From Rhyacichthys aspro (lineage: Eukaryota; Chordata; Actinopteri; Gobiiformes; Rhyacichthyidae): a DNA stretch of 64,000 nucleotides. Below are positions 11,066 through 23,147 of this stretch, in pieces. Under the pieces are notes generated by a model. It was not told where the DNA came from. It was given only the letters and a program-made list of their open reading frames with translations, and searched no databases. Positions within the stretch are counted from its first letter, which is position 1. Each line of letters opens with the position of its first letter. The stretch spans positions 23,838,597 through 23,902,596 of the forward strand of contig CM072151.1 of the NCBI GenBank assembly GCA_036850595.1, in the 5' to 3' direction. A program made the position numbers and the translations under genes.

Positions 11066-11319
11066 GGTCGGCAACTTTAGCCCCTTTCACACATGCAGTC
11101 TTTCCCAGCAATGTTCCTGCATTTTACTGGGACAGTTTGATGTGTGAAAAGAGCCAGAACTGATTTGCTGGTAAATCTGTATTGGCAATTTGCTGGGTCA
11201 TGACCTGTATTGTGAACGAATGCAGTAACATTGCCAGGAAGGGCATGTATTTACGTGATTACGTCAGACAACAGTATAGAATCTAAATGGACCAAAAAGA
11301 GACAATAGAAAAAACTTAT

Positions 11320-11556
11320 TCGAGCGATTCATTTCCAGTCTGGACTCTGGAAGTGGAGGAGTGAACATGTCCTGCTCTGATGCAGCTGAGAGGGACTGCT
11401 GCCTGAGCGCTCTGCCGCCTGTGAGTGCTCTGGGATGGGGGAGGGACACACGGCAGCACTCATTCAGAAGAGTAAGAGCGATACGTGCTTCATGTCAGTC
11501 TCCAGAAAAAGTCAGTAGATTGAAAAAGAGTTGCTAAAGGGGTATGGAAAACTCAC
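11320..11556 (-). mobile_element. hAT-like element fragment, copy B
   Basis: Shares 'gatgcagctgag', 'gggactgc', 'tgtgagtgct', 'gggatgggg' and 'ccagaaaaagtc' in the same order as copy A (9830-10191). The terminal CAGTG end is lost. Confidence 0.5.
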
Positions 11557-12049
11557 AAAATTTTATGGGATTTTCAACGGTCCTGCATGTTACAGGCAGC
11601 TTTGGTTTACCTTCTTCTTCATGTTGACTTTGGCAGTTTGGACGCTACTGATCAAGTTACTGCCCCCAACAGGTTGTTTTAGGAACTTGAATTCTCAACG
11701 TTAACATGTGTGTCTCTCAGTCTCTCCCGAAGAAGAGTGATGTCGGGCTATATTCTGAGGAGAAGCATGCAGGAGTGTTTGGCTGCTGAATTGTTTTCGC
11801 ACGGACAATTCCAAAACTGGAGGCACTTGCGAAGCCACGTTAAAACTGGACAATATGCATCAGTGAATACTTCCATTGTTTTGCATCCATTTCCATCTTT
11901 GGCAAGACTGCAAGTGACGATGATTGGCCTTCGCCATCGCAACCCGGTGCTGGTGCTGATTTCTAAGAGCATCACCAACGACCTCAAAGCCCGTTGATAA
12001 AAGATCGCAAAATTGTTGGCAAATAAATATGTGACACTATTGCAAGGGG
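11557..12049. other. Spacer with open frames on both strands, not recognised
   Basis: A 95-codon plus-strand frame (11710-11997) overlaps a 79-codon minus-strand frame. Neither has a family motif. GC content is slightly raised in 11740-11990. Confidence 0.3.
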
Positions 12050-13020
12050 CGCGGTCACAAAGTTTTCTTTTTCCAGGGGGCGCTTTTGCGCCCTTTTCCC
12101 CCTCTCTATTTGTGACACTTCATTAATGTTTCACCAAATTTAACTCATTTACAACAAAGATCTCTCAGGTGTCGCACAAGCCCTGCATAAGGCCAGATTT
12201 TTCATATTTTAGAGTGTTGCCATGGCAACACGGTTGTAATTAAGTCATGGGTTCAATGAAGTTTCTTGCTCAGGGACACGTGAGAATAGTATCTGCCAAA
12301 TTTCATCCATCTACAACAAACAAATTTTTTTTAGTTCAGCTTTGGTGATAATTTTTGGGCCGTTACCATGGCAACACCATTGAATTTAGGCATTGGTCCT
12401 ACAGACTTTTTTGGTCGATGTGATATCATGGATGTGTGTACCAAAATTTGGGATGTTCTGACAAACTAAATATTTGGTCGTCCCATAGGGATTTTCCATT
12501 GAAACTGTAGGGGCGCTATCGTGCCAATTGTCAATATTTCCACATATATGTGTTCTGCCCAGGGGACTGAATACATAATTAAAATTTGAGTCGTACTGGA
12601 CATTGGATGTGCGCGTTATAACAATTTGCAAAAAGTTGCAAAAAAAAACAAAAAAATTGTCAAAATTTGCGGCTGCACCGCATGAAAAACCTAATACTTT
12701 TGCGGAGAATTTAGATAACTTTTCATGGCACACGTCTCTAGAGTATCTTGTGTGAATTTCAGCTCATTCGGGCTAATGCCTGAGGACAAGTTTGTTAAAA
12801 AAAAATGCGAGGTGTGCGATTTTTTGCCAAAGTCTTATTTTGAAATCCAATCCAAGATGGCCGACTTCTTATTTGTTTGTGGGTGGAGCCATAATAATAA
12901 TTTTTGTTAGGTCCAATGTGAGGAATCACTGTGCCGAATCTCGTTCAATTCCGCCACGTGAGGGTGCCAAAAGTTCCATAGGGGTAAAAAAACAAACAAA
13001 CATTGCACCATTTTGAATTT
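12050..13020. repeat. Unclassified dispersed-type repeat with internal duplications
   Basis: The block has a phrase-like structure. 'gttgccatggcaacac' near 12220 recurs as 'gttaccatggcaacacc' near 12362. 'gccaaatttcatccatctac', 'caaaatttgggatg' and 'tccaagatggccgactt' are phrases I associate with anonymous middle-repetitive fish DNA. No TIR, tail or coding region identifies a class. Confidence 0.4.
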
Positions 13021-13745
13021 TACCACTTTTAAATTTTAAATTAACGCTAAATGTGTACAACGTTTGATTATAATAATAAGGCAACTCATATGAATTGGCA
13101 TGTTCATGACGAGCGCTTAGAGCAGTTCTTGCAATTTCAATAGGCTCATTGCTGAGGGGCCAAATTATAGTTGGAGATGGGTTCAGCTTTGACTCGATGT
13201 TATCTGTGGAAGTTACAGTTATAAACATTATAATCGATTGCAATCTAAATTGGGCACCCATGCAATAACTGTTTATAATAGAATAAATAGATGTTCTACA
13301 TTTTAAGCAGCACAAGGTTTATTTCATTTATTTTAATGGGGTTTTGATGAGCAGTCTTTGCGTTTATTTTGTCTTTTCAGAGGCAAGAGGAGGTTAATTT
13401 GCCAGAGTTGCAAAATCAACGAATAGCATCAAATACAACACCGAAAGAGAGCATGTCTTGACTGTTTGTGTCTGACTTCAACCAAGTCAAGATAATGAAA
13501 CAGCATCTCACATTCAATAAGCAACTCCACTGTAAACACTGAGTTATTGTTCACATATCCACCACTGATGTGGATTAACCTTTCCTGATGCCAATTTAAA
13601 AACGGAAAAAGACAAAAAGATAAAACTCCCACAACAATCACTGCACATTAAACTCCTACTTTCTGTGAGATATCAGACAAGTTTAGACTATGTTGTTACT
13701 TTTCACTTCCTCATTGTTGTTTGGTAAGTGTTGTTCTAATGCACG
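13021..13745. other. AT-rich spacer, nothing recognised
   Basis: Short ORFs on the minus strand show no motif. Confidence 0.35.
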
Positions 13746-13830
13746 GGTGTCCAAACTTTTTTCACTGAGGGCTGCATCGGGAAAAATATATGAGGGGCCT
13801 GGCCACTTATTAGAAATGATGTAAAACTAG
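13746..13830 (+). mobile_element. Possible hAT (Charlie-like) terminus
   Basis: 'CACGGGTGTCCAAACTTTTT' followed by 'ctgagggctgc' has the form of Charlie-type hAT ends seen intact at 41822. The opposite end and target duplication were not found. Confidence 0.35.
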
Positions 13831-14130
13831 ACTCACCCCTAGTGTTTTAAAGTGTGCAAAATCAATCAAATATAAATAAATATATTTGATTGTTTTGTTG
13901 TTATCTTGTGTGATAACTGACTATACCTAAAGTAAAAACAGCCTACATTACTGTTTTTTATAATTGTGGTTTTTATTTTCTTAGTCACAAAAAGGCAAAA
14001 ACAGCAACCTCAGATTTTTTGTTTTGATCGTGATCTCTCTTTCTCATTGTATTACAATAAGAGAAATAAGTCTGGTAGTGCAGGGTTTGAACAGGATTTC
14101 AAGCGGTACCATGGGCGGAACTAATGCTCG

Positions 14131-14199
14131 CTACATGATGCCAGGCTACATGATGCCAAGCTACATGATGCCAGGCTACATGATGCCAGGATACATGAT
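14131..14199 (+). repeat. 15-bp minisatellite, unit CTACATGATGCCAGG
   Basis: About 4.6 direct copies with one or two substitutions. One frame would read YMMPG repeatedly, but the frame has no other gene features. Confidence 0.9.
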
Positions 14200-14421
14200 C
14201 TCCTTCACTTTAAAAAATAATAGATAATGTTGGAAAATTAAAAACAAGTAGACAGCCTCTTCTGGGCACTCTCTGGCTCAGACTCAGGAATCAAGACTCA
14301 GAGTTGAGGAAAAATCTGATACTATTTTGTTGGTTGATGCAGTTATGCATTTTCATCTTTTTTTATGGGGAGATATGTTTATCCTTTGCATTTCTGTGCA
14401 TTTTGTGCACTTTGTATTTCA

Positions 14422-14476
14422 CAAAAAAAAAAAAAAAAAAAAAAAAAAAAGATGTACTTCCTGGAAGTACATCTTT
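14422..14476. repeat. Poly-A run followed by a near-perfect palindrome
   Basis: A run of about 29 A residues (14422-14450) overlaps a palindrome with 14-bp arms, 14448-14461 and 14463-14476 (left arm 'aaagatgtacttcc'), separated by one base. It could form a tight hairpin or be the remnant of a retroposed tail. Confidence 0.85.
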
Positions 14477-15109
14477 CTGTGACTAAGCTGAGCTAAATTA
14501 CAACAGTCCTGTTTTATCAGACCACATTAACACATTATTACATCTCTCTGACAATGAAGGGCCTCAAATAGCAGATAAACATTTAGTTCAGGTCAGACAC
14601 ACAGTGGCAAGAACAATTAAAACAATCCGTTTCAAGACACTTTGTTAAGGGAAATTACATCCTATAACCTGCACTTCTTTGCTGGTTAACAGCAGATTTA
14701 CCATTATTTTAAGTCCAGTTTTACCAGAGTGGAGCTCCGACCCATGAAGCATTGGTGTCTTTTAGTGGTGAGTGCAGATGATTTACTCTTGCTGGAGAAA
14801 AGGTTGAAATGTGCACGTGCTGTGGCTCTGGTCTTTATTTTCTGAAACCTGCCACAAATTAGTTATTGCGTGTCAGAGTTGTCTATGAGCTGCAGTCATG
14901 GTCATGTCAAATCCTTGAGGGCACCGCTAAATTTTCGCCCTGATTGTGGCTCATGTGGCTGAATGTGCCCAAGTCAGTGTTGCTACATCTCAGTGGTAAC
15001 TGTCCGCAGGGTTTGTTCGAAAAATTGCTGCAGTAGTGAAAGTGGAGGAAGAGTAGAGGTGGAGGTGTGTCACTGATGGCGCGATTTTTTTGTGCAGCTT
15101 GACATGTAT
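14477..15109. other. Spacer, nothing recognised
   Basis: No supported gene or repeat boundary. Confidence 0.35.
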
Positions 15110-15440
15110 TAGGTTAACTCTGCCCCTAAGGATAGGCAAAAATGCATGGTCTCCATTCACACAGAAAAGGCATGTGATTGGGTCAAATGGCCTTACCTCT
15201 TCGCTGTGCTGGACAAATTCAGTTTTGGACCAACTTAATCTTATAGATCAAATTTGTTTGTTCGCAACCCACTGCAAAGATCCAAAGTAATTCCCAATTG
15301 TCAAAACCTTTCTGAGAGGTGGTGTGGAACACAAGACCACTTGCTTTATATCTCTAATTCAGCTGAATTACTCCCCTCTGCTCTGTCGCTACTTAATAAT
15401 TTCGGTAGTTTTGTCAGGCTATAAGTTAATCAGTTTCAAG
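15110..15440 (+). pseudogene. L1-clade LINE ORF2 remnant
   Basis: One frame reads 'EKACDWVKWPYLFAVLDKFS' (RT motif A region of L1/Tx1-type elements). After frame breaks it reads 'RGGVEHK' and 'LLYISNSAELLPSALSLLNN', then 'FGSF', the stretch around and after the catalytic YADD box, which itself has been deleted. Truncated on both sides. Confidence 0.65.
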
Positions 15441-15938
15441 TGTCAAAACACAAGTGTTATGATCACTATGGCAAAAAGTCTAGGGTTTGAAAGCGACACA
15501 TAATATAAATGATGGACAACAGCTGGAGTAACTGAAACAGTGATTTATTTAACACAAAAATACTCACAAAATCACCAAAAGTGAGAGATGGGGGGCCCAG
15601 CAACAAAGGAGGGAATAACTGAACCAAGGAGCTGGGTCTCCCCACTCTGAACTAACACTATAACTAAAGAAAGAGCAACAATGTGGTGAATGTGGCTTGT
15701 CGGGCCGTGGCTGGCAGAGAGAGAGCATGGCTTCCACCTTGTCGGGTTTTATGGGCTTGCCTCCCTGATCTGGCCAATGCGGAGCTACAAAAGAACAGAA
15801 GCCATATTAAGTACAATAATATAGGAGGCTGGGTTGGTGCCCACGTTAGGCACGTGTTCAACAAGACTTAGACCTCACTAGGGATGAGCAGCATTTAACA
15901 CCTTTGTTTTGAACTGCCAATACAGTATTTTTAATGTA
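15441..15938. other. Spacer, nothing recognised
   Basis: The segment 15450-15870 has non-random base composition and may be part of an LTR, but no paired copy lies in the window. Confidence 0.3.
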
Positions 15939-17124
15939 TGGAGCCAGAACGATCTCAGTGAAACGTTGGCACTGAATACAATTTATTAACCAAAAAATAA
16001 AATGTTGGCATTGAAAATTTCACATAAAAAATTATTTTTCATACAAATAAAATTACAATATTCAAAATTTTGGTTGATGTTTATTTTTCAATAATTATGT
16101 TTTTTTTTTATTACAATGACAATCCGATAAATTTCAGTTGATATGTGTTTTTTCAGTATCAACATTTTTATTTTTTTCAATGACAATCCTCCTCCTTTTC
16201 AGTAGATGTTTGTTTTTTCAGTTTCACTTCACTGACACTCTTCTTGTGATTAAGGGGAGGGAACTGGGGGCGGGGCTAGGCCAAGCAGGGCTCATGCATA
16301 TTCAACAGCTATTTACATGGCAAACCCTGTCACCGTCTAGTTCAACAGCACGCCTTGGGCCCACGACATGAGGAATGGCATCGGGGATAAGTCCAGCTGC
16401 AGCAAACAAACCTAACATTAGGGTAGTGACAGTTAATGGCTGCTTTGTTTCCTTACCTTAAAGGAAATCCAAACTTATCAACAGAGCCCATAAAGAACCC
16501 AAGTGCAGTTGATGCCTTATTATTAATGGCAGCACCTAGGTACCTAGGTATCTAAAGTGTAACAACAAAATACATAGTATACACATATAAACATGTAAAA
16601 AATACATATAAACAAATTTTAAAAAAGAAACAATAATCCCAGTATTACATAGATGACATTTAATTTCACATGTACTAATTTTACAGTACTTGGCACCACG
16701 CCAAGATGAAAAAAAAAATTAAAGGTTTTCAAAATGTCAAATGTCAAAATGTAATTATCAGAATTAATATTAATTATAAAGAATTATTTTTCGTTTTTTC
16801 ATTAACAGTAAACCATTAAAATAAAATACAGTACATGCACTCTGTCTGTACTGACTTGTTTATATGTTTCTAAATCATAGTGTAAAGGTTTCTTTTTTAA
16901 ATGAATACTGAAATACGTGTACAATTGATGTTGCACTGTATTTTCAGGCTAATCGGGGCTATGCATTCTGGTGGTTACCTGCAAAACGTTTAATGAAAAA
17001 AAAAAAAGAAAGAAAAAAAAGCCCTTTTTTAATTGGTCAATGAAATTCATAGAAGATACCTGTTAAAACACCATTTTGTTATGCACATATCATAATCTTT
17101 AACTTGACACACGCAATAAGATAC

Positions 17125-17434
17125 CTGATAGTGAGTGGGGACCCTCTACCGAGCTTAGCTACAAAAGAAATTGGGAGCTGCATGTGGATGAGTCTTTGCA
17201 AATTTTGTTTAGCAATAAAAATTTTAGACTCTCCCCCATCAACATTCAGAGTCTCTGCAGAAACAGAAGCAAGTGAACAGGTGTCCTTCTCCTCCTGCAA
17301 GTGAACAAGTCTCAAGAGGTCTAACAGTGCACGAACAACATCATGTGGCAGTTCAACTACATTTGAAAAACGGTTCCTGCTTCCTGAAGCCTTCCCAGCA
17401 TTCTCTCCATGTGCTGCCTTACGATGGAAGGCAC
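17125..17434 (-). CDS. Exon-like ORF inside the long-TIR element
   Basis: On the minus strand the acceptor 'ttaattacag' precedes 17434 and a donor 'gtatct' follows 17125. The 310-bp interval is open in one frame throughout. It reads 'AFHRKAAHGENAGKASGSRN', then 'FSNVVELPHDVVRALLDLLR', then 'LVHLQEEKDTCSLASVSAET', ending near 'SFVAKLGRGSPLTI'. It has an amphipathic helix-like centre and an acidic/serine segment, with no cysteine cluster and no DDE or RT motif. It may be one exon of the element's own gene or a captured exon. An upstream partner exon (near 18571-18425) has a good acceptor ('tttctttccttag') but contains a stop in the frame that would join. Function unknown. Confidence 0.45.
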
Positions 17435-18906
17435 CTGTAATTAACAATACAAAAATATTACTCGTTGGATATTACATAGGTTGCATTGCAAATTAGTTAG
17501 TCCTATTGATGGACAAATCAAATTAGTCAATAAATCCAACATACTGTTATTGTAACAATATAAACCTAATTTATTAGATTTTAAGCCAGTGTAATACTTA
17601 CACATGAAGTCTTACAGCTGGAAAAGTGGACTTCATTTTGCATTCATCTTATTGTCAACAAAAAGTTTTTGTAGTTTAGGCAAAACAGAAATTATTTAGT
17701 TTAATTGTTGCAGGCCATTTTTTTATTGAAAAGGAAAGGGTTGAAATGTTTTAACTAGAATGTGCAATTTCTATTATTACCCAGCTGCATATAGCCTATG
17801 AATACGCCCTATTAAGGTTAAGAGCTATAGGTATATACAGAGGGAACTTACATGTACACATCTTGAATCTGCTATTTACGCCAACTTGGGTCTGCTCATG
17901 CGACTGCGGCAATGCTGCTCAAGGCCGGGGAAGTTTTGCTAGTAAACCTGAAGTTGAAGAATATGACTAAACAAAAATAAATATCTAGGTTTTAAGAAAC
18001 CTGGCTGCTCTGAAAAACTCAAGACAGGACAGTATAGGCGACTAAAATGCGGAACTGCGCATGTACAGGAAGACAACCAAACAATGAACTCGGCGGAAGC
18101 ATCGACAGCGAATATCATTTGTGAAAATGCTTCAAAACTCGGGACCCAGCTGTAATTAATCAAATTATACAGCTTGTCCGTCAATAGATACCCTTTTTCT
18201 GCTTAACACTGGTTTTAGTGGACTAAAACCTCTGACTTGCTAATAATCGCTAAATACTTACACTAAATGGATATTTCTAATTTTACCAGGTTTGGTCTGA
18301 CCACTATTATTAGTTATTATGACCTAATAATTATTAATAATTAAGTCAAGTCAATCACTTCTTCATATCGTCATCCAGTTCCCAAAAGAGAACCATTAAA
18401 AATACACTGGTAACAACTTGTATACCTGGTCATCTCCTCCTGTTTGCCTCTGTGTCTATGGTTGTCTCTGCAGTTTGTGTGCCTGTCCTGAGTTGGAAGG
18501 CTATGTAATGTTTTGTGTTAGAACATTGATCAGACCTTGTGCAGCAGTTATTACACTTGTCTCCAAGTCCTAAGGAAAGAAAGTTAAAGCAAAACGATAA
18601 TTGTATGTAACCCTGTGTAAACAAAGCGAATGGTCTAGCAAAAATGCAAGGGAAACCACCTACGTCCACATTTCATCAACATCCAATCTTGATAACATGA
18701 AGAGAACTTGGTCTGCTAGCACTTGGTGGAATAAAACTCAGCGCTGCTGATTCATTGACGTCACTATACCAAATATGCTAAGTGCTAATAAGCTGAGACT
18801 AGAGGCAAAGGCTAATCAATGCATAACATTAGCAGTTACTAACGGTTACTAACAACTGGTTGGGTTAAAACTTGTTTTTGCTCATATGGTTTTGCTTGCA
18901 TAAGCA

Positions 18907-18946
18907 AGCTAGATACTTGCTAGCTGTAGTTAGCAAGTATCTAGCT
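18907..18946. repeat. Perfect 16-bp-arm hairpin
   Basis: 'agctagatacttgcta' (18907-18922) and its exact inverse 'tagcaagtatctagct' (18931-18946) are separated by 8 bases, within the long-TIR element. Confidence 0.9.
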
Positions 18947-19595
18947 CGCTAACGATAGCTAACGTCAGCAAAGAAGCTAAAAGTCCAACTTTAGCGTATG
19001 TTTTGTCTACCTCTATTTAATAATTAAAAAAAGAAGAATAAGAATAGAATAATAAGAATATTTAATAATAATTAAAAGCCCTTGCTAGTTTGGAAGCTGC
19101 AGCTGGACTTATCCCCGATGCCATTCCTCATGTCGTGGGCCCAAGGCATGCTGTTGAACTAGACGGTGACAGGGTTTGCCATGTAAATAGCTGTTGAATA
19201 TGCATGAGCCCTGCTTGGCCTAGCCCCGCCCCCAGTGCCCTCCCCTTAACTGCAAGAAGAGTGTCAGTGAAGTGAAACTGAAAAAACAACCATCGACTGA
19301 AAAGGAGAGGATTGGCAATGGCAAAAAGACACTGACTGAAAATGAGAGGATTGTCATTGAAAAAAATAAAAATGTTGATATTGAAAAAACACATATTGAC
19401 TTAAATTTATCGGATTGTCATTGTATTAAAAAACATCATTGTTGAAAAATAAACATCAACCAAAATTTTGAATATTGTAATTTTATTTGTATGAAAAATA
19501 ATTTTGAATGTAAAATTTTCAATGCCAACATTTTGTTTTTTTGGGTACTAAATTGTTTTCAGTGCCAACATTTCACTGAGATTGTTCTGGCTCCA

Positions 19596-21332
19596 TAATA
19601 ACGCTGCTTGAATTTATTTTCATTAACAATCTCTGTGGTGTTTTAATTATTCAGTAAATGGCACAGACATTGTGTGTCACTTTACAAAGACAATTCTACA
19701 GAAGCAGTGAAAGGATTTATCAGCATTATGCTTCTCATTTCAGAGGTCTTCTTTGGTGTGATTTACATTAAATGCAATGGGCCAAGATTAAACGCACAAC
19801 CTACATTACTTTTGCTCCTCCACCTGTTACAATTTAACCTTGTACATGGGTTTCATCAGACAGCACAGAAATAGTAGGTGAAATTAAACGTGCTTTTATT
19901 TAGCTCTCAGTGAACGTCATTAAACACCAGTATATACATCACTGTTCAGACTTAGCCTACCTCTTCTCAGTCCTGGTCAGTCTTTAAAAGTGTCCCATTT
20001 CTCGCCTCATAAATAGTATGTGAAGCAATAATACAATCCAAACAAATTCCAAACTAATGCACATATAGTGCAATCCACGTGAAATTTATCCAACAAAGAA
20101 GAGCCAAAGAAAAATATAGCGTCACCATGCACTCCCGTGGAACAGAGCAGAAGAGTTGGACCTCACAGTGCTGCAAAGACCAGCCTGTTTTCTGGTTACA
20201 ATATACTCTAGAATCTCCAAAAAACTCTCAAACTGATCCCAGGGTCCAAGCTCTGTATGTCTATAACCAAAACTTGTCTTTCCCGTTCAGTGTCAGCAAA
20301 GGGCAGCAGCTCGCTCTCTGCACACACCTGCTGCTACAATGGAAGCCTGAATTAGCATACACTAATTATGTAATAAATAAATAAATTTTACTCTAGCTTC
20401 AAAATGCAATAAAGGTAAGTTTAACTTGAAGAATAATGTTAAATACAGAAGCTCTTTATTAAATTTATATTCTCAAAATCTTTAATGGTTCTTTGATATG
20501 AGATTGGTAGAATCATCTACCTATCTCACAGTCAAAGTCCCCTCAGCTCCAATACAACATTCCTGCCACCGGGACAGCGTTCACCATTTTGTTGCTCGCC
20601 ACGTAAGTTTTAAATGTTATATGCATGTGTTTTAGCTGGTTTAGTAGGAATTTTAGACTCCATTTGCCAAATTCTATAGCATTATGGCTGATAGCTTGTA
20701 GCTAATAGGTAGCTAATCGCTGCGTAATGTCACAGTTATATGTGCTCTTATGTCATTCATATAGGCTACAACATAGTTTATGTTTTGTCAATGAGATATA
20801 TGGTTTTATACAGTTTGCATTTACGTTTACATTTTATAAGTGTAACGCCTTTTATATCAGGACCACTATCACAGTACTTAGGCTTAATGTGACTGGTGTG
20901 TTGAATGCAAACTTGATTTGACGCTTATTACAGGACGTGAAAAATTAGCATTTTAAGTTTGTTTTTGTCTTGTAGCTATCAGCTACAAAAAGTAGCCTCT
21001 ACATTGCACAAGGGCCACGATACAGTGTTGCCACCAAGACTCCCTGTATCCAGTCCAGAGTCAAGAAACGCGGTATGTTGTATGTTTTCTCTTACTAGTA
21101 AATAAAATTTACTGCATTCAACAATCTAAGAATTTTGTTTATCTTCTATTGAATAGATCCCATCGATTATAATATTGCTCTCTGTCTCTTTTTCATCAGG
21201 GAATAGCAGAAGGGATTCACCACGTATGTGCAGTTGGGAAGAGAGAGTTGTTTACATGTGTCTTTAGAGGGAAGTTCGGATTTTGACAAATGTGTTTTTT
21301 ATCCTACAGGCCACGTGCCATGTGCACAGTTA
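19596..21332. other. Spacer, nothing recognised
   Basis: A 101-codon plus-strand frame (20079-20384) has no motif. Sequence near 20570-21060 ('cagtgttgccaccaagac') is not assignable. Confidence 0.35.
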
Positions 21333-22461
21333 TGGAGGACCCCAGCTGCCAAAACTTTAAATAAATAAATAAATATATAAATATATAAACTAATTAATTA
21401 ATTAATTAATGCTCAATGAATTGTCATACTTATTTTAATAGTCATTTAATTTGCAAACAAATACATACATTTAATAATGTAATGGCAAAAGTTTTCGATA
21501 AATAAATGTTATTTATATTTATTTATTTAATCATTTATTATTTTTTACATTTATATTTAAATTTATACAAATATAATTAGATTTATTTTTAATTTTATGT
21601 ATTTATTTCTTATTTTATGTATGTATGTATTTATTTATTTATTTATATATTTAAACATTTATTTATTTATGCTTTTATTTATTTTTGTATTTATTGAACC
21701 GATACAGTACAGATTCCAGTTAGAGCCTGGAGAGGGGTGTTTTTTATTGCTTTTTTTTTAGTGACCATATAGTGTGTGTGTGGTCTGTAACAAAGCAAAG
21801 CACTCACCAACATGAAGTTATGCACCGTATGTCATGTAAATCTGTTATTTATAACAAGACAAGCTATATTATAATTATATACTAAATTATTCAGTGCAAA
21901 TAATGAGGAAAAATGAGTCGTCTCTTTGCTTACAGCAGGTGAAGTACATGCGCAATATACAGCCTTAACACCGCACTGTGTGCTGGCTTTCTAACAGTAC
22001 ACCCTACCACCAGAGGGCACAGTGTACACCTACTTTCTTGGATTGGTTTTGATTAGCCATGCCTAACATTGCAAGTCCATCCCCCTACTTTGCATTCGGT
22101 TCAATAAATACAAAAATGAATGAAAGCATAAATAAATAAACAAATGTATAAATATATAAATAAATATATAAAAAAATAAATACATAAAATAAGAAATAAA
22201 TACATAAAATTAAAAATAAATCTTTAATTCAATTTAAATATAAATATAAAAAATAATAAATGATTTAATAAATAAATAAATATAAATAGCATTTATTTAT
22301 CGAAAACTCTTGCCATTACATTATTAAATGTATGTATTTGTTTGCAAATTAAATGACTATTAAGATAAGTATGACAATTCATTGAGCATTAATTAATTTA
22401 TTAATTTATTGATTTATTTATATATTTATTTATTTAAAGTTTTGGCAGCTGGGGTCCTCCA
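21333..22461. mobile_element. 1.13-kb MITE with long AT-rich inverted repeats
   Basis: The termini are exact inverses for about 26 bp, starting 'TGGAGGACCCCAGCTGCCAA'. TA flanks both sides (21331-21332 and 22462-22463). The arms (about 21333-21702 and 22097-22461) stay homologous through long ATTT/TAAA-rich tracts and share 'aatgtatgtatttgtttgca' in inverse. The centre (about 21703-22096) is unique and non-coding. The TA flank and TGGAG start resemble the larger element at 15939-19595. Confidence 0.85.
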
Positions 22462-22547
22462 TAATTATTAAACACAGTATTGCACATATACTACAATCAA
22501 GCAGGACAGCTGATGACGGCTTAAACAAAAATATCTATTCTGTGTCT

Positions 22548-22978
22548 TTTTTCATTTCATCTTCTACCGCTTATCCCACTTTGTGGGGTCGCGGGTGGCT
22601 GGAGCCTATCCCAGCTGCTTTGGGCCTTAGGCGGGGTACACCCTGGACAGTGGCCAGTTCGTCGCAGGGCTGACACTTAGACGTACATTGACAGACAACC
22701 ATTCACTCTCACATTCATCCACTAGGGGCACTTTAGAGTCACCAATTCACCTATACATGCATTTCTTTGGACGGTGGGAGGAAGCCGGAGATCCCAGAGA
22801 GAACCCACGGTGACACGGGGAGGACATGCAGACTCCTCACAGAAAGACCAGAGTTAGCCAATGATGTTTTGAGTTGGCTACAATCGGCCAACGATGTTTT
22901 TTGGGTCGGCCGGGATTCGTACTCACGACCTTCTTGCTGTGAAGCGGGAGCGCTAACCACTCCGCTACCGTGCACCCC
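22548..22978 (-). mobile_element. tRNA-derived SINE with perfect 13-bp target duplication
   Basis: On the minus strand the head has an A-box-like 'TAGCGGAGTGGTTAGCGC' and a B-box-like 'GGTCGTGAGTACGAATCCC'. The 3' end is 'GATAAGCGGTAGAAGATG' with a short ATGAA-type tail. The 13-bp sequence CTATTCTGTGTCT occurs exactly on both sides (22535-22547 and 22979-22991). The body includes 'gcagactcctcacagaaag' and 'caccctggacagtggcc'. Confidence 0.9.
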
Positions 22979-23147
22979 CTATTCTGTGTCTATATTGTGT
23001 AAACGTTTGTTGTTACTTTTTAGATGCTAATACTAAGGGCCACACTACACTTCATCTAATTATATGTGTTAATTCAGATCCAGCACATGGCAATTACAAA
23101 GCATGGGGACTGACACATTCCCTCAATGTCTGGCATACAGCCAAGAA

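Larger units (their letters stand above)
15939..19595. mobile_element. 3.66-kb DNA element with about 0.5-kb terminal inverted repeats
   Basis: The left arm (15939-16403, 465 bp) starts 'TGGAGCCAGAACGATCTCAG' and ends at 'gtccagctgcagc'. The right arm (19096-19595, 500 bp) is its inverse, ending 'GTTCTGGCTCCA'. The dinucleotide TA flanks both termini (15937-15938 and 19596-19597). The right arm is longer because a short segment around 'gaaaaggagaggattg' is duplicated. Between the arms lie an exon-like ORF on the minus strand (17125-17434), a second exon-like piece (about 18425-18571, minus) and a GC-richer, promoter-like patch (18040-18180). No transposase motif is recognised, and the superfamily is unknown. 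Paired arms plus flanking TA make transposition the likeliest origin. Confidence 0.75.

Noticed and set aside
11066..11160. Possible hAT start 'CAGGGGTCGGCAAC'
   Set aside because: No inverse end or 8-bp duplication found nearby.
14024..14227. Frame with YMMPG repeats
   Set aside because: 15-bp minisatellite with period divisible by three; no gene context.
16138..16371. 77-codon frame 'HIQQLFTWQTLSPSSSTA', also at 19128-19394 on the other strand
   Set aside because: The two frames are the same sequence in the inverted arms of the 15939-19595 element; conservation follows from the arms, and nothing else suggests coding.
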